Shown here one piece after another: positions 1 to 6,240 of a DNA stretch of 9,201 bases. The stretch covers positions 1 to 9,201 of the forward strand of contig DASSWB010000118.1 in assembly GCA_035705495.1 (NCBI GenBank). The letters are read 5' to 3'. Every line of letters begins with the position of its first letter. The first letter of the stretch is position 1. The translations under genes were made by a program, and so were the position numbers. Origin of the DNA: DASSWB01 sp035705495. GTDB taxonomy: Bacteria > Bacteroidota > Bacteroidia > Flavobacteriales > Flavobacteriaceae. The notes beneath the pieces were generated by a model. The model was not told the origin of the DNA. It saw only the letters and a list, made by a program, of their open reading frames with translations, and searched no databases.

Positions 1-454
1 AACGGCTGAGCTCCTCTTCTAATTTGTCGACCGATTTTTGCTCTTCCTTCGGCGGCAATGAATATTCTTCTACCGCCAGGTAATTATTCTCGTAGGTTTC
101 GTAAAACCATTTTGCTAGTTGAAAGCATTTTTTTAAAATAAAAAAAGCCTCCTTTTCTGAACTATCACCTAGATGAGTTGCGCGATTTCCAGATTTTCGA
201 ATGGTGTGAAGTAAATCTTTAATTACCTCTGGAATAAAATTTCTGTAAAAAAGTTGATTTATCCTTTCCACCTGATTTCCTTCAAAAGGCTCCAATCCTT
301 CAAATTCCCAAATGAGAAAAGCCATTTTTTCCGAAAACAATCTGGATTTAGCTAAAGAAGAACTCGGATCTATATGAATGAGTTTTTCAGCTAACTCACT
401 TATCTTAAATAGTTCCGTATAGGAAAACTGGAGAAAGGAAAATTTTGAGTTCAT
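1..454 (-). CDS. HsdR-like type I restriction/DEAD-box helicase protein, N-terminal part (DUF4145-type domain), cut by left edge
   Basis: An uninterrupted minus-strand reading frame of 151 codons starts at the ATG at 454-452 and leaves the window at base 1. The protein opens with MNSKFSFLQFSYTELFKISE, followed by an AEKL..DPSSSL.KSRLFSEKMAFLIWEFEGL stretch, an RKSGNRATH motif near residues 94-102, an LAKWFYETY segment near 122-130, and a Pro/Lys/Glu-rich start of a predicted coiled coil (LPPKEEQKSVDKLEEEL). This order (FxFL start, DP..SL..R.F.E, R..GN.A.H, LA.WFY.T, PP, charged helix) is what I know from the N-terminal DUF4145 region of long type I restriction R-subunit-like proteins, where it precedes a DEAD/DEAH helicase and a restriction nuclease. 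Helicase and nuclease motifs lie outside the window, so an active restriction role is inferred. It may equally belong to a stand-alone helicase-nuclease defence protein. No methylase or specificity gene is visible on this side. Confidence 0.75.
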   Translation of the reverse strand, partial: MNSKFSFLQFSYTELFKISELAEKLIHIDPSSSLAKSRLFSEKMAFLIWEFEGLEPFEGNQVERINQLFYRNFIPEVIKDLLHTIRKSGNRATHLGDSSEKEAFFILKKCFQLAKWFYETYENNYLAVEEYSLPPKEEQKSVDKLEEELSR

Positions 455-479
455 ATTGGTTGATAGAGAAAACGGTTGT

Positions 480-507
480 TAAATATAGTTAAAATATAAT
501 GAGACAA
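480..507 (-). promoter_or_regulatory. Candidate Bacteroidota promoter for the HsdR-like gene
   Basis: On the minus strand a TTG (507-505) is followed after exactly 17 nt by TATATTTA (487-480). The latter is one mismatch from the TAnnTTTG -7 element, and TTG-N17-23-TAnnTTTG is the flavobacterial vegetative promoter pattern. It would give a leader of roughly 20 nt before the ATG at 454. The surrounding DNA is very AT-rich, so a chance match is possible. Confidence 0.35.
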
Positions 508-615
508 TATAATTTTCAACGTTTGATCTTTCAAAGATTATCTCCGGATATTTTTATAGTTAGGATTAACAAGAGGATTGTAAAAAAATTAATATTTTGC
601 TCCTAAAGAAACAGA

Positions 616-720
616 ATGGGAAAGAAAAAATTTTATATTGCTTGGGAAGGAAACGAAACTGGAATTTTTCATTCCTGGGAAGAATGTAAAAGATTAGGTT
701 TATTTAGGATTATAAACTAA
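616..720 (+). pseudogene. Ribonuclease HI relic: N-terminal viroplasmin-type domain only
   Basis: A 34-codon plus-strand frame starts at ATG 616 and stops at TAA 718-720. It encodes MGKKKFYIAWEGNETGIFHS followed by WEECKRL and then an unrelated tail. The pattern K-K-FY-hh-W-x-G-x-x-T-G-I-F-x-S-W-x-E-C-K is the diagnostic start of the caulimovirus viroplasmin/RNase H1 N-terminal domain, which binds RNA-DNA hybrids in many Bacteroidota ribonuclease HI proteins. The rest of that domain (typically a GF.GA.YK.F continuation) and the whole catalytic RNase H domain are missing. In the same frame beyond the stop, codons at 742-774 read IGFINGPILKYR, which may be a faint trace of the continuation. I read it as a dead gene fragment. 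A functional microprotein is possible but unsupported. Confidence 0.6.
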
Positions 721-967
721 AAAATTTTCCAAACTATAATTGGATTTATTAATGGCCCTATTCTTAAATACAGATAAATTAAATTACTGGATCCCAAAGC
801 TCATTGCAGAATTCGAACCTTTACCTTAATGCATCATTCCAATATTCACTGCAAATGTTTTAAGTGTTCCCCTTCCATTTTTAGAAGAAATAAGAGTTTA
901 TAAGGGACAAATGGGGAGAAATTACCGGGGAAATAACTATCTTTAATTTCTCAAAGGGCCAAAATAA

Positions 968-1019
968 TTCCCGTGTGACTTCCCGTAGCCCAATGTACCT
1001 CAATTCACCGTAGAGCCCA
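968..1019. repeat. Cluster of short imperfect direct repeats
   Basis: TTCCCGT occurs at 968-974 and again at 980-986. The second copy extends into TTCCCGTAGCCCA (980-992), which recurs in a form with insertions as TTCACCGTAGAGCCCA (1004-1019). The cluster lies in a patch richer in G+C than the surrounding intergenic DNA. The repeats are too few and too degenerate to call an array. They may be remains of a mobile element or of a repeat-containing coding region. Confidence 0.35.
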
Positions 1020-1102
1020 TAATTCCACGAAAACTAAAAGCTGTATCGGCAAATAACTATTCAATACAAAATATCACAGGTACATATATTTCTATTGATG
1101 CT

Positions 1103-1465
1103 TCACTCAACCGTCTGGCTAATCTGAAAACCTTTATAAAGCTTCTCATCCTTTATTTCCCAGAAAGCCATGAAACGGGCCATGGGAAGTTCTTCATCGG
1201 GGTTTTCTACAGTTCTCACGAAATAGGTAAATCGAATTGCAACCGTATCCTTTTCTTTGACCAAGTGAGTAATATCTGTTCTCAAGGAAGCATAAGCTCC
1301 TGAAATTTCTTTGATCAGGGCTACGATTCCTTCGTAATCCAATGAATACAATCCAGTGGTGCTATTCCACGAAAGCGAAACCTCTGGATGTAGAAAGGTT
1401 TCTATTTTTTCATTTTCCGAAAAACGGAATTTATAAAATTCCTGCACCAACTTTTTCTTATTCAT
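1103..1465 (-). CDS. NTF2/SnoaL-like small protein
   Basis: This is a 120-residue protein with the profile of the NTF2-like alpha+beta cone fold: an N-terminal helix (KKLVQEFYKF), a FLHPEVSLSWNS segment, a helix near residues 44-60, then beta strands (DTVAIRFTYFVRTV, ARFMAFWEIKDEKLYKGFQIS). In the family such domains serve as small ligand-binding pockets or enzymes (SnoaL cyclases, limonene epoxide hydrolases, ketosteroid isomerases), and nothing here fixes a substrate. There is no signal peptide or membrane segment, so it is probably cytoplasmic. Its ATG lies inside the end of the upstream lpxD-like gene (ATGAATAA overlap, 8 nt), suggesting translational coupling. From memory, a protein of this type often follows the efp/lpxD-like pair in flavobacterial genomes, so it looks like a conserved but uncharacterised part of the operon. 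It is the last gene of the run. Confidence 0.75.
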   Translation of the reverse strand: MNKKKLVQEFYKFRFSENEKIETFLHPEVSLSWNSTTGLYSLDYEGIVALIKEISGAYASLRTDITHLVKEKDTVAIRFTYFVRTVENPDEELPMARFMAFWEIKDEKLYKGFQISQTVE

Positions 1466-2402
1466 AATCTTTCGTTTTTCTATTTTTTAAAAGTTGGGGA
1501 ATCTGTCTAATACTTGCCAACTCTTTGTACTTTTCCCTGATATCACTGGCTGGAGATCCGACATATGTTTTTCCTCCTTCCACACTTTTACTTACTCCCG
1601 ATTGCGCTCCAATCACAGCCTTACTACCGATTAAAATACCACTGGTCAATCCTACTTGACCCCAAATAGTTACTTCATCTTCTATCACTACGCAACCTGC
1701 AATCCCGGTTTGTGAGGCTATCAAACATTTTTTTCCGATGATCGTATCATGACCAATATGTACCTGATTGTCGATTTTCGTGCCTTCTCCTATTATGGTG
1801 TCTCCAGTTACGCCTTTGTCTATCGTGCAAAGTGCGCCTAAATCAACATGATCTTTTATAACCACTCTCCCACCGGAAAGCAATTTATCAAATCCTTCAG
1901 TTCTTTTTTTATAGTAGAAAGCATCAGCCCCAAGAACGGTTCCTGCGTGAATGGTAACGTTATTTCCAATGATGCTATTGTCATAAATACAAACGTTGGA
2001 ATGAATCACACAATTCTCTCCAATTACAACATTGTTCCCAACAAAAACATTGGGTTGCAAAACTGTGTTTTTCCCGATTGTGGCCGAATCAGCAATTGTA
2101 TTTGAAGCTTTTTGAAAAGGCTTGAAAAAGTGGGTCAGTTTATTGAAATCGCGAAACGGATCGTCTGAAATCAACAGGGCTTTATTTTCGGGACATTCCA
2201 CTTTTTTGTTTATTAAAACAATAGTAGCGGCAGATTTCAACGCTTTGTCGTAATATTTCGGATGATCTACAAAAACAATGTCCCCTTCTTCCACAACATG
2301 AATCTCGTTCATGCCAAAAACAGGAAAATCGGGTTCCCCAACAAATTCCGAAGAAATGATCGATGCAATTTGTTCTAAGGTGTATTTGTGCGGGAACTTC
2401 AT
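1458..2402 (-). CDS. LpxD-like UDP-3-O-acylglucosamine N-acyltransferase paralog
   Basis: This is a 314-residue protein with LpxD architecture. An N-terminal alpha/beta domain resembling the uridine-binding domain spans about 5-95. A left-handed beta helix follows, built of hexapeptide repeats ([LIV]-G-x-x-x-x) over about 105-285, and a C-terminal helix (EKYKELASIRQIPQLL) ends the protein. A His in the HIGHD motif (His218) sits where LpxD places its catalytic base in IAHN, so acyl transfer is plausible. It departs from the upstream LpxD: the loop motif GSDGFGF is replaced by GADAFYY, the F-x-x-N-x-x-Y of the nucleotide-binding domain becomes F44-x-x-H47-x-x-Y50, and CTIDKG replaces TTIDRA. 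It starts 22 nt after efp, and its stop overlaps the next start. It may acylate a related UDP-sugar, use another acyl donor, or be a second lipid A enzyme. Fold and family are secure; the exact substrate is not. Confidence 0.85.
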   Translation of the reverse strand: MKFPHKYTLEQIASIISSEFVGEPDFPVFGMNEIHVVEEGDIVFVDHPKYYDKALKSAATIVLINKKVECPENKALLISDDPFRDFNKLTHFFKPFQKASNTIADSATIGKNTVLQPNVFVGNNVVIGENCVIHSNVCIYDNSIIGNNVTIHAGTVLGADAFYYKKRTEGFDKLLSGGRVVIKDHVDLGALCTIDKGVTGDTIIGEGTKIDNQVHIGHDTIIGKKCLIASQTGIAGCVVIEDEVTIWGQVGLTSGILIGSKAVIGAQSGVSKSVEGGKTYVGSPASDIREKYKELASIRQIPQLLKNRKTKDYE

Positions 2403-2424
2403 TTTTTAAATTTAAAAAACCGGA

Positions 2425-2991
2425 TTATTCCTTTATTCTTTCCTTGTAAGTTCCTTTTTCAGTCTCCACAAGAATTTTATCACCTTCATTAATAAAAAGT
2501 GGCACCTGAACTTCTGCTCCAGTTTCAACAGTAGCAGGTTTTGTCGCGTTGGTTGCGGTGTTTCCTTTTAAACCAGGTTCAGTATGCGTCACTTCCAAAA
2601 TCACACTTGCGGGCATTTCCGTAGAAAGCGGCAAATTATTTTCTGAATTGATAATTACCGTGATCACTTCTCCTTCCTTCAATAATTGAGGTGCATCCAA
2701 AGCACTTTCAACCAAACTGATCTGGGTATAATCTTCAACATTCATAAAATGATAAAAATCCCCATCCTTGTATAGATACTGAAATTTTCTGGTCTCAACT
2801 CGTACATCTTCTATTTTATGTCCGGCGGAAAATGTATTTTCCAAAACCTTTCCCGTTGTTACGCTTCTTAATTTTGTGCGCACAAAAGCAGGTCCTTTTC
2901 CTGGTTTAACGTGTAAGAATTCAATTATTTTATAAATATCGTGGTTGTATTTGATGCACAAACCTTTTCTAATATCACTGGTAGTTGCCAT
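2425..2991 (-). CDS. efp: Elongation factor P
   Basis: The 188-residue length equals the usual bacterial EF-P. EF-P binds between the ribosomal P and E sites and relieves stalling at consecutive prolines. The N-terminal KOW-like domain (about 1-65) carries the tip loop KPGKGPAF with Lys32 at the position of the modified lysine of E. coli EF-P (Lys34). The two OB-type domains follow (about 66-128 and 129-188), with the family signatures GHKIEDVRVETRKFQYLYKD and LPLSTEMPASVILEVTHTEPGLKGNTA. A lysine at the tip fits lysine-type modification or an unmodified short PGKG loop rather than the rhamnosylated-arginine type; no modification enzyme is in the window. The start MATTSDIRKG is the family start. 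It lies 9 nt after lpxA and 22 nt before the lpxD-like gene, inside the lipid A run. No promoter-like element is visible immediately upstream, so it is probably cotranscribed. Confidence 0.97.
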   Translation of the reverse strand: MATTSDIRKGLCIKYNHDIYKIIEFLHVKPGKGPAFVRTKLRSVTTGKVLENTFSAGHKIEDVRVETRKFQYLYKDGDFYHFMNVEDYTQISLVESALDAPQLLKEGEVITVIINSENNLPLSTEMPASVILEVTHTEPGLKGNTATNATKPATVETGAEVQVPLFINEGDKILVETEKGTYKERIKE

Positions 2992-3000
2992 AGTTTTTTC

Positions 3001-3789
3001 TTAGTTATTTGAACTGAAATATCCTTTCATGATTCCTCTCTGGGAATTTTTTATAAACTCTAAAATTTCATCCCTTTCTGAAGTCGCTTGCATTTCTGCT
3101 TCGATAATTGTTACTGCTTGACTGTTATTATAATTCTTTTGATAAAGGATCCGATAAATATCCTGGATTTCCCTGATTTTTTCCGTTGAAAAACCTCTTC
3201 TGCGCAATCCAATTGAATTGATTCCGACGTAAGAAAGTGGCTCCCGACCGGCTTTTACAAAAGGTGGTACGTCTTTTCTTACCAAAGATCCTCCTGTTAC
3301 AAATGCATGGCTCCCAATACTGCAAAATTGTTGTATTGCAGCCATTCCCGCCAAAACAACATAATCGCCGACATTAATATGACCGGCAAGCGTGCTGTTA
3401 TTGGAAAAAATACAATTATCGCCCACAATACAATCGTGCGCAATGTGGCAATAGGCCATGATCCAACAGTTACTTCCGATTTTGGTTTTCATCCTATCGG
3501 TAGTACCGCGGTTTATGGTTACACATTCGCGGATCGTGGTATTATCACCAATTTCAGTGATTGTATCTTCATCATTGAATTTTTTGTCCTGTGGCACTGC
3601 AGAAATTACTGCTCCCGGAAAAATACTACAATTTTTACCGATACGAGCCCCTTCCATGATGGTAACGTTTGAACCTATCCAGGTTCCCTCTCCAATCACA
3701 ACGTTATTGTGTATCGTCGTAAAAGGTTCAATAACAACGTTTTTTGCGATTTTTGCGCCGGGATGAACATAAGCTAAAGGTTGGTTCAT
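3001..3789 (-). CDS. lpxA: Acyl-ACP--UDP-N-acetylglucosamine O-acyltransferase
   Basis: LpxA carries out the first step of lipid A synthesis, moving a 3-hydroxyacyl chain from ACP to the 3-OH of UDP-GlcNAc in the cytoplasm. The 262-residue product has an N-terminal hexapeptide-repeat beta helix (about 5-190) and a C-terminal helical part. MAYCHIAHDC at 111-120 contains the catalytic His (His118, equivalent to E. coli His125), with His115 and the His of TLAGH (His137) also conserved. Aligned by eye, the acyl-chain ruler position (E. coli Gly173) is Gly166, compatible with a long acyl chain; this is inference. The frame stays open 30 codons further upstream to 3879, but that extension lies inside lpxC-fabZ and has no family likeness, while MNQPLAYVHPGAKI at 3789 is a typical LpxA start. 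It overlaps the lpxC-fabZ stop by ATGA, a standard coupled junction. Confidence 0.95.
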   Translation of the reverse strand: MNQPLAYVHPGAKIAKNVVIEPFTTIHNNVVIGEGTWIGSNVTIMEGARIGKNCSIFPGAVISAVPQDKKFNDEDTITEIGDNTTIRECVTINRGTTDRMKTKIGSNCWIMAYCHIAHDCIVGDNCIFSNNSTLAGHINVGDYVVLAGMAAIQQFCSIGSHAFVTGGSLVRKDVPPFVKAGREPLSYVGINSIGLRRRGFSTEKIREIQDIYRILYQKNYNNSQAVTIIEAEMQATSERDEILEFIKNSQRGIMKGYFSSNN

Positions 3790-5195
3790 TCTTTCGTTTT
3801 TTGTTTTACTATTTGTGCCATTAAAATGGCTTCTGTAACCAACTTTCCGTTGGCATATGCGTATCCTTGCATTTGGCAAATACCTCTACGTATTGGCGCT
3901 AAAAGTTCGAGTTTAAAAATTAAAGTATCTCCCGGAACCACCTGTTGTTTGAACTTCACGTTGTCGATTTTCATGAAAAACGTGAGGTAATTTTCTGGAT
4001 CTGGAACCGAAGACAAAGCTAAAATCCCACCGGTTTGAGCCATGGCTTCAACTTGTAGCACGCCTGGCATCACTGGTTTTTCTGGGAAATGACCCACAAA
4101 ATAAGGTTCATTCATTGTTACATTTTTCACACCTACCACAGTGCTTTCAGTAAGCTCAATGATTTTATCGACCAAAAGAAATGGTGAACGATGTGGCAAG
4201 ATATTCATGATTGCATTGACATCCATTAAAGGCGTCTGATCCAAATCGTATTTCGGAACATTGTTTCTTTTCTCCGCTTTGATGATTTTCGACAGTTTTT
4301 TGGCAAACTGCGTGTTGCAATAATGTCCGGGTTTCGTTGCAATAACTTTCCCTTGAATCCTGGTTCCGACCAAAGCTAAATCTCCAATTACATCAAGTAA
4401 TTTGTGACGTGCAGCTTCGTTGGGATAATGTAAAGTCAGGTTATCCAAAATACCGTTGCTTTTTACGGCGATGCTGTCTTTGTTGAAAGCTATTTTGAGT
4501 TTTTCCATTGTGGATTCACTCAATTCTTTATCAACATACACAATGGCATTGTTCAAATCCCCTCCTTTGATAAGACCGTGTTCCAAGAGCGTTTCCAACT
4601 CGTGCAAGAAGCTGAAAGTTCTGGAATCTGCGATTTCGGTTTTGAATTCTGAAAGATTCTGAAGGGATGCATTCTGCGTTCCTAAAACCTTCGTTCCAAA
4701 ATCGACCATTGTGGTGATTTGGTAACTTTCCGCAGGCATTAAAATGATTTCACTTCCAGTTGATTGGTCGTGATAGGAAATCACCTCGTTCACGACATAA
4801 ATTTCCCGCTCCGCATTTTGTTCCTCAATTCCTGCTTCTTCCAGTGCTTCGACAAAAAATTTAGAGGAACCGTCCATGATAGGAGGTTCTGATGAATCCA
4901 ACTGAATAATAAGATTGTCAATTTCAAGCCCCACACAAGCCGCCAAAACATGTTCTGAAGTTTGTATTACAATGCCATCCTTCTCCAAGTTGGTGCCTCT
5001 TTGCGTGTTCACCACGTACATTACGTCGGCTTCTATCATTGGCTCGCCTTCCAAATCCATTCTTTGGAATCGGTAACCTGTGTTTTCTGGCGCTGGCATA
5101 AAAGTGAGGTTCACTTCTTTACCGGTATGTAAGCCCACTCCCTTTAAGGAAACCGCCTTTTTTATGGTACACTGTTTTGCAGCTTTTTCAGTCAT
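3786..5195 (-). CDS. lpxC/fabZ: Bifunctional UDP-3-O-acyl-N-acetylglucosamine deacetylase / 3-hydroxyacyl-ACP dehydratase (LpxC-FabZ fusion)
   Basis: This 469-residue protein is two enzymes in one chain. Residues about 5-310 are LpxC, the zinc deacetylase that commits UDP-acyl-GlcNAc to lipid A. It has the start IKKAVSLKGVGLHTGK, Glu81-His82 in SEHVLAA, His264 and Asp268 in ARHKLLDVIGDLAL (the expected zinc ligands are His82, His264 and Asp268), and a C-terminal GHYCN His291 that matches the catalytic His. Residues about 325-469 are FabZ, a hot-dog fold dehydratase, with ILPHRSPFLLVD and GHFPEKPVMPGVLQVEAMAQ (His369 and Glu383 as active-site pair). A short charged linker joins them. The fusion is known in Bacteroidota. 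It puts the enzyme that removes 3-hydroxyacyl-ACP into fatty acid elongation on the same chain as the committed lipid A enzyme. The start overlaps the lpxD stop by 8 nt (ATGACTGA), and the stop overlaps the lpxA start. Confidence 0.97.
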   Translation of the reverse strand: MTEKAAKQCTIKKAVSLKGVGLHTGKEVNLTFMPAPENTGYRFQRMDLEGEPMIEADVMYVVNTQRGTNLEKDGIVIQTSEHVLAACVGLEIDNLIIQLDSSEPPIMDGSSKFFVEALEEAGIEEQNAEREIYVVNEVISYHDQSTGSEIILMPAESYQITTMVDFGTKVLGTQNASLQNLSEFKTEIADSRTFSFLHELETLLEHGLIKGGDLNNAIVYVDKELSESTMEKLKIAFNKDSIAVKSNGILDNLTLHYPNEAARHKLLDVIGDLALVGTRIQGKVIATKPGHYCNTQFAKKLSKIIKAEKRNNVPKYDLDQTPLMDVNAIMNILPHRSPFLLVDKIIELTESTVVGVKNVTMNEPYFVGHFPEKPVMPGVLQVEAMAQTGGILALSSVPDPENYLTFFMKIDNVKFKQQVVPGDTLIFKLELLAPIRRGICQMQGYAYANGKLVTEAILMAQIVKQKTKE

Positions 5196-6216
5196 CTGAA
5201 TTTAACTTTTTTTGAAGTTGGTTTATCTCTTCTACCGTCTTTGGTAAATTTTTAAAAAGGACATACGATTTGCTAAAGTCGCCGTAACTAAAAGCTGGCG
5301 ATCCTTGAAGTATTTCGTTGTCTTTTACATTTCTTCCAATACCGGATTGTGCTTGTACTTTTACACCGTTTCCGATAACGAGGTGACCGGCAATTCCCAC
5401 TTGGCCTCCTATCAAGCAATTTTTGCCGATTTTAGTCGAACCCGCAATTCCGGTTTGCGCTGCAATGGCTGTATGTTCCCCAATTTCAACGTTGTGTGCA
5501 ATTTGAATCTGATTGTCCATTTTTACACCTTTCCGTATTATTGTTGAACCCAAAGTAGCGCGGTCTATTGTTGTTCCTGCTCCTATATCTACAAAATCTT
5601 CAATAATTACGTTTCCTGTCTGCGGAATTTTTACGTATTCCCCACTTTCATCAGGTCTAAATCCGAATCCGTCAGAACCGATAATAACACCGCCGTGAAA
5701 AACACAATGATTTCCGATTATTGTTTCAGAATGTACTTTCACGCCAGGGTAAAGAATAACGCCGTTTCCGATTTTTACATTATCCCCAATATAAACGCCG
5801 GGGTAAATTTTCACATCATCACCAATTTCGACGTTCTCCCCTAAATAAGAAAAAGCACCTAAATAAATATGCTCCCCATATTTTGCAGTCGATGCAATAT
5901 AACACGGTTCCTCAATTCCAGATTTATTCAATTTCACCTGATTGTAATATTCCAACAGTTTTGAAAAGGATAGGTAAGCATCATCGACTCTGATTAATGT
6001 GGTTGACAACTCGTTTTCAGCCTTGAAAGCTTTATTTACGATCGTTATTGATGCTTTTGTCTTATATATATATGGTGTATATTTTGGATTGGCCAAAAAA
6101 GTCAAGGAATCTTCTGTGCCTTCTTCTATTTTTGACAAGGTAGAAACTTCAATATCGGGATTTCCTTCAATCTCTCCACCTAATATGCTTGCGATCTGAG
6201 CTGCTGTAAATTTCAT
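5188..6216 (-). CDS. lpxD: UDP-3-O-(3-hydroxyacyl)glucosamine N-acyltransferase
   Basis: LpxD adds the second 3-hydroxyacyl chain, from acyl-ACP to the 2-amino group freed by LpxC. The 342-residue product has the N-terminal nucleotide-binding domain (about 1-100, with LTFLANPKY carrying F40, N43 and Y46 in the F-x-x-N-x-x-Y spacing), a long hexapeptide-repeat beta helix (about 108-310), and a C-terminal helix (VEEINQLQKKL). The motif GSDGFGF at 180-186 and IAHN with His241 (E. coli catalytic His239) are intact, so this copy looks like the orthodox LpxD. The start MKFTAAQIASILGG is the family start. It begins 24 nt after the HD-domain gene, and a perfect TATTTTTG element lies only 5 nt before its ATG. 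This suggests it can be transcribed both from upstream and from its own promoter. Confidence 0.96.
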   Translation of the reverse strand: MKFTAAQIASILGGEIEGNPDIEVSTLSKIEEGTEDSLTFLANPKYTPYIYKTKASITIVNKAFKAENELSTTLIRVDDAYLSFSKLLEYYNQVKLNKSGIEEPCYIASTAKYGEHIYLGAFSYLGENVEIGDDVKIYPGVYIGDNVKIGNGVILYPGVKVHSETIIGNHCVFHGGVIIGSDGFGFRPDESGEYVKIPQTGNVIIEDFVDIGAGTTIDRATLGSTIIRKGVKMDNQIQIAHNVEIGEHTAIAAQTGIAGSTKIGKNCLIGGQVGIAGHLVIGNGVKVQAQSGIGRNVKDNEILQGSPAFSYGDFSKSYVLFKNLPKTVEEINQLQKKLNSDD

Positions 6217-6221
6217 TGTGG

Positions 6222-6229
6222 CAAAAATA
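6222..6229 (-). promoter_or_regulatory. Candidate -7 promoter element just before lpxD
   Basis: The minus strand reads TATTTTTG here, an exact match to the Bacteroidota TAnnTTTG element, in the 24-nt gap between the HD-domain gene and lpxD. Only CCACA separates it from the lpxD ATG at 6216, so a transcript begun at the usual distance would have almost no leader. I see no clear TTG 17-23 nt upstream. The poly-A/T context makes a chance match possible. Confidence 0.4.
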
Positions 6230-6240
6230 AAAAAAATGCG

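Larger units (their letters stand above)
455..1102. other. Long AT-rich intergenic stretch without an intact gene
   Basis: About 650 bases separate the HsdR-like gene from the end of the NTF2-like gene. I find no tRNA, no CRISPR-like array and no open frame with convincing protein character, apart from the ribonuclease HI relic at 616-720. The part nearest the HsdR-like gene carries its candidate promoter and a 13-base near-palindrome (ATCTTTCAAAGAT, 526-538). The part at 960-1030 is visibly richer in G+C than its surroundings and carries short imperfect direct repeats. No strong hairpin with a T-tract follows the NTF2-like stop codon. The stretch is best read as decayed DNA at a junction. 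Confidence 0.6.

Noticed and set aside
526..538. Near-palindrome ATCTTTCAAAGAT as an operator for the HsdR-like gene
   Set aside because: It occurs once, is short, and lies upstream of the candidate promoter in very AT-rich DNA. There is no further evidence for a regulator.
800..830. Minus-strand GGTTCGAATTC resembling a tRNA T-arm, which could mark an attachment-site remnant
   Set aside because: The flanking bases form only about three pairs instead of a five-pair T-stem, and no anticodon arm, D-arm or acceptor stem is found.
890..1035. Minus-strand open stretch of about 48 codons in the intergenic region
   Set aside because: It has no convincing start, no recognisable motif and ends in low-complexity sequence. 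Chance is sufficient.
3307..3766. Plus-strand open frames antisense to lpxA, and similar ones antisense to the lpxD genes
   Set aside because: They mirror the codon periodicity of the hexapeptide-repeat genes on the minus strand and show no protein-family features of their own.
3790..3879. Thirty-codon upstream extension of lpxA
   Set aside because: It lies wholly inside lpxC-fabZ coding sequence and has no LpxA likeness. The ATGA overlap at 3789 gives the family start.
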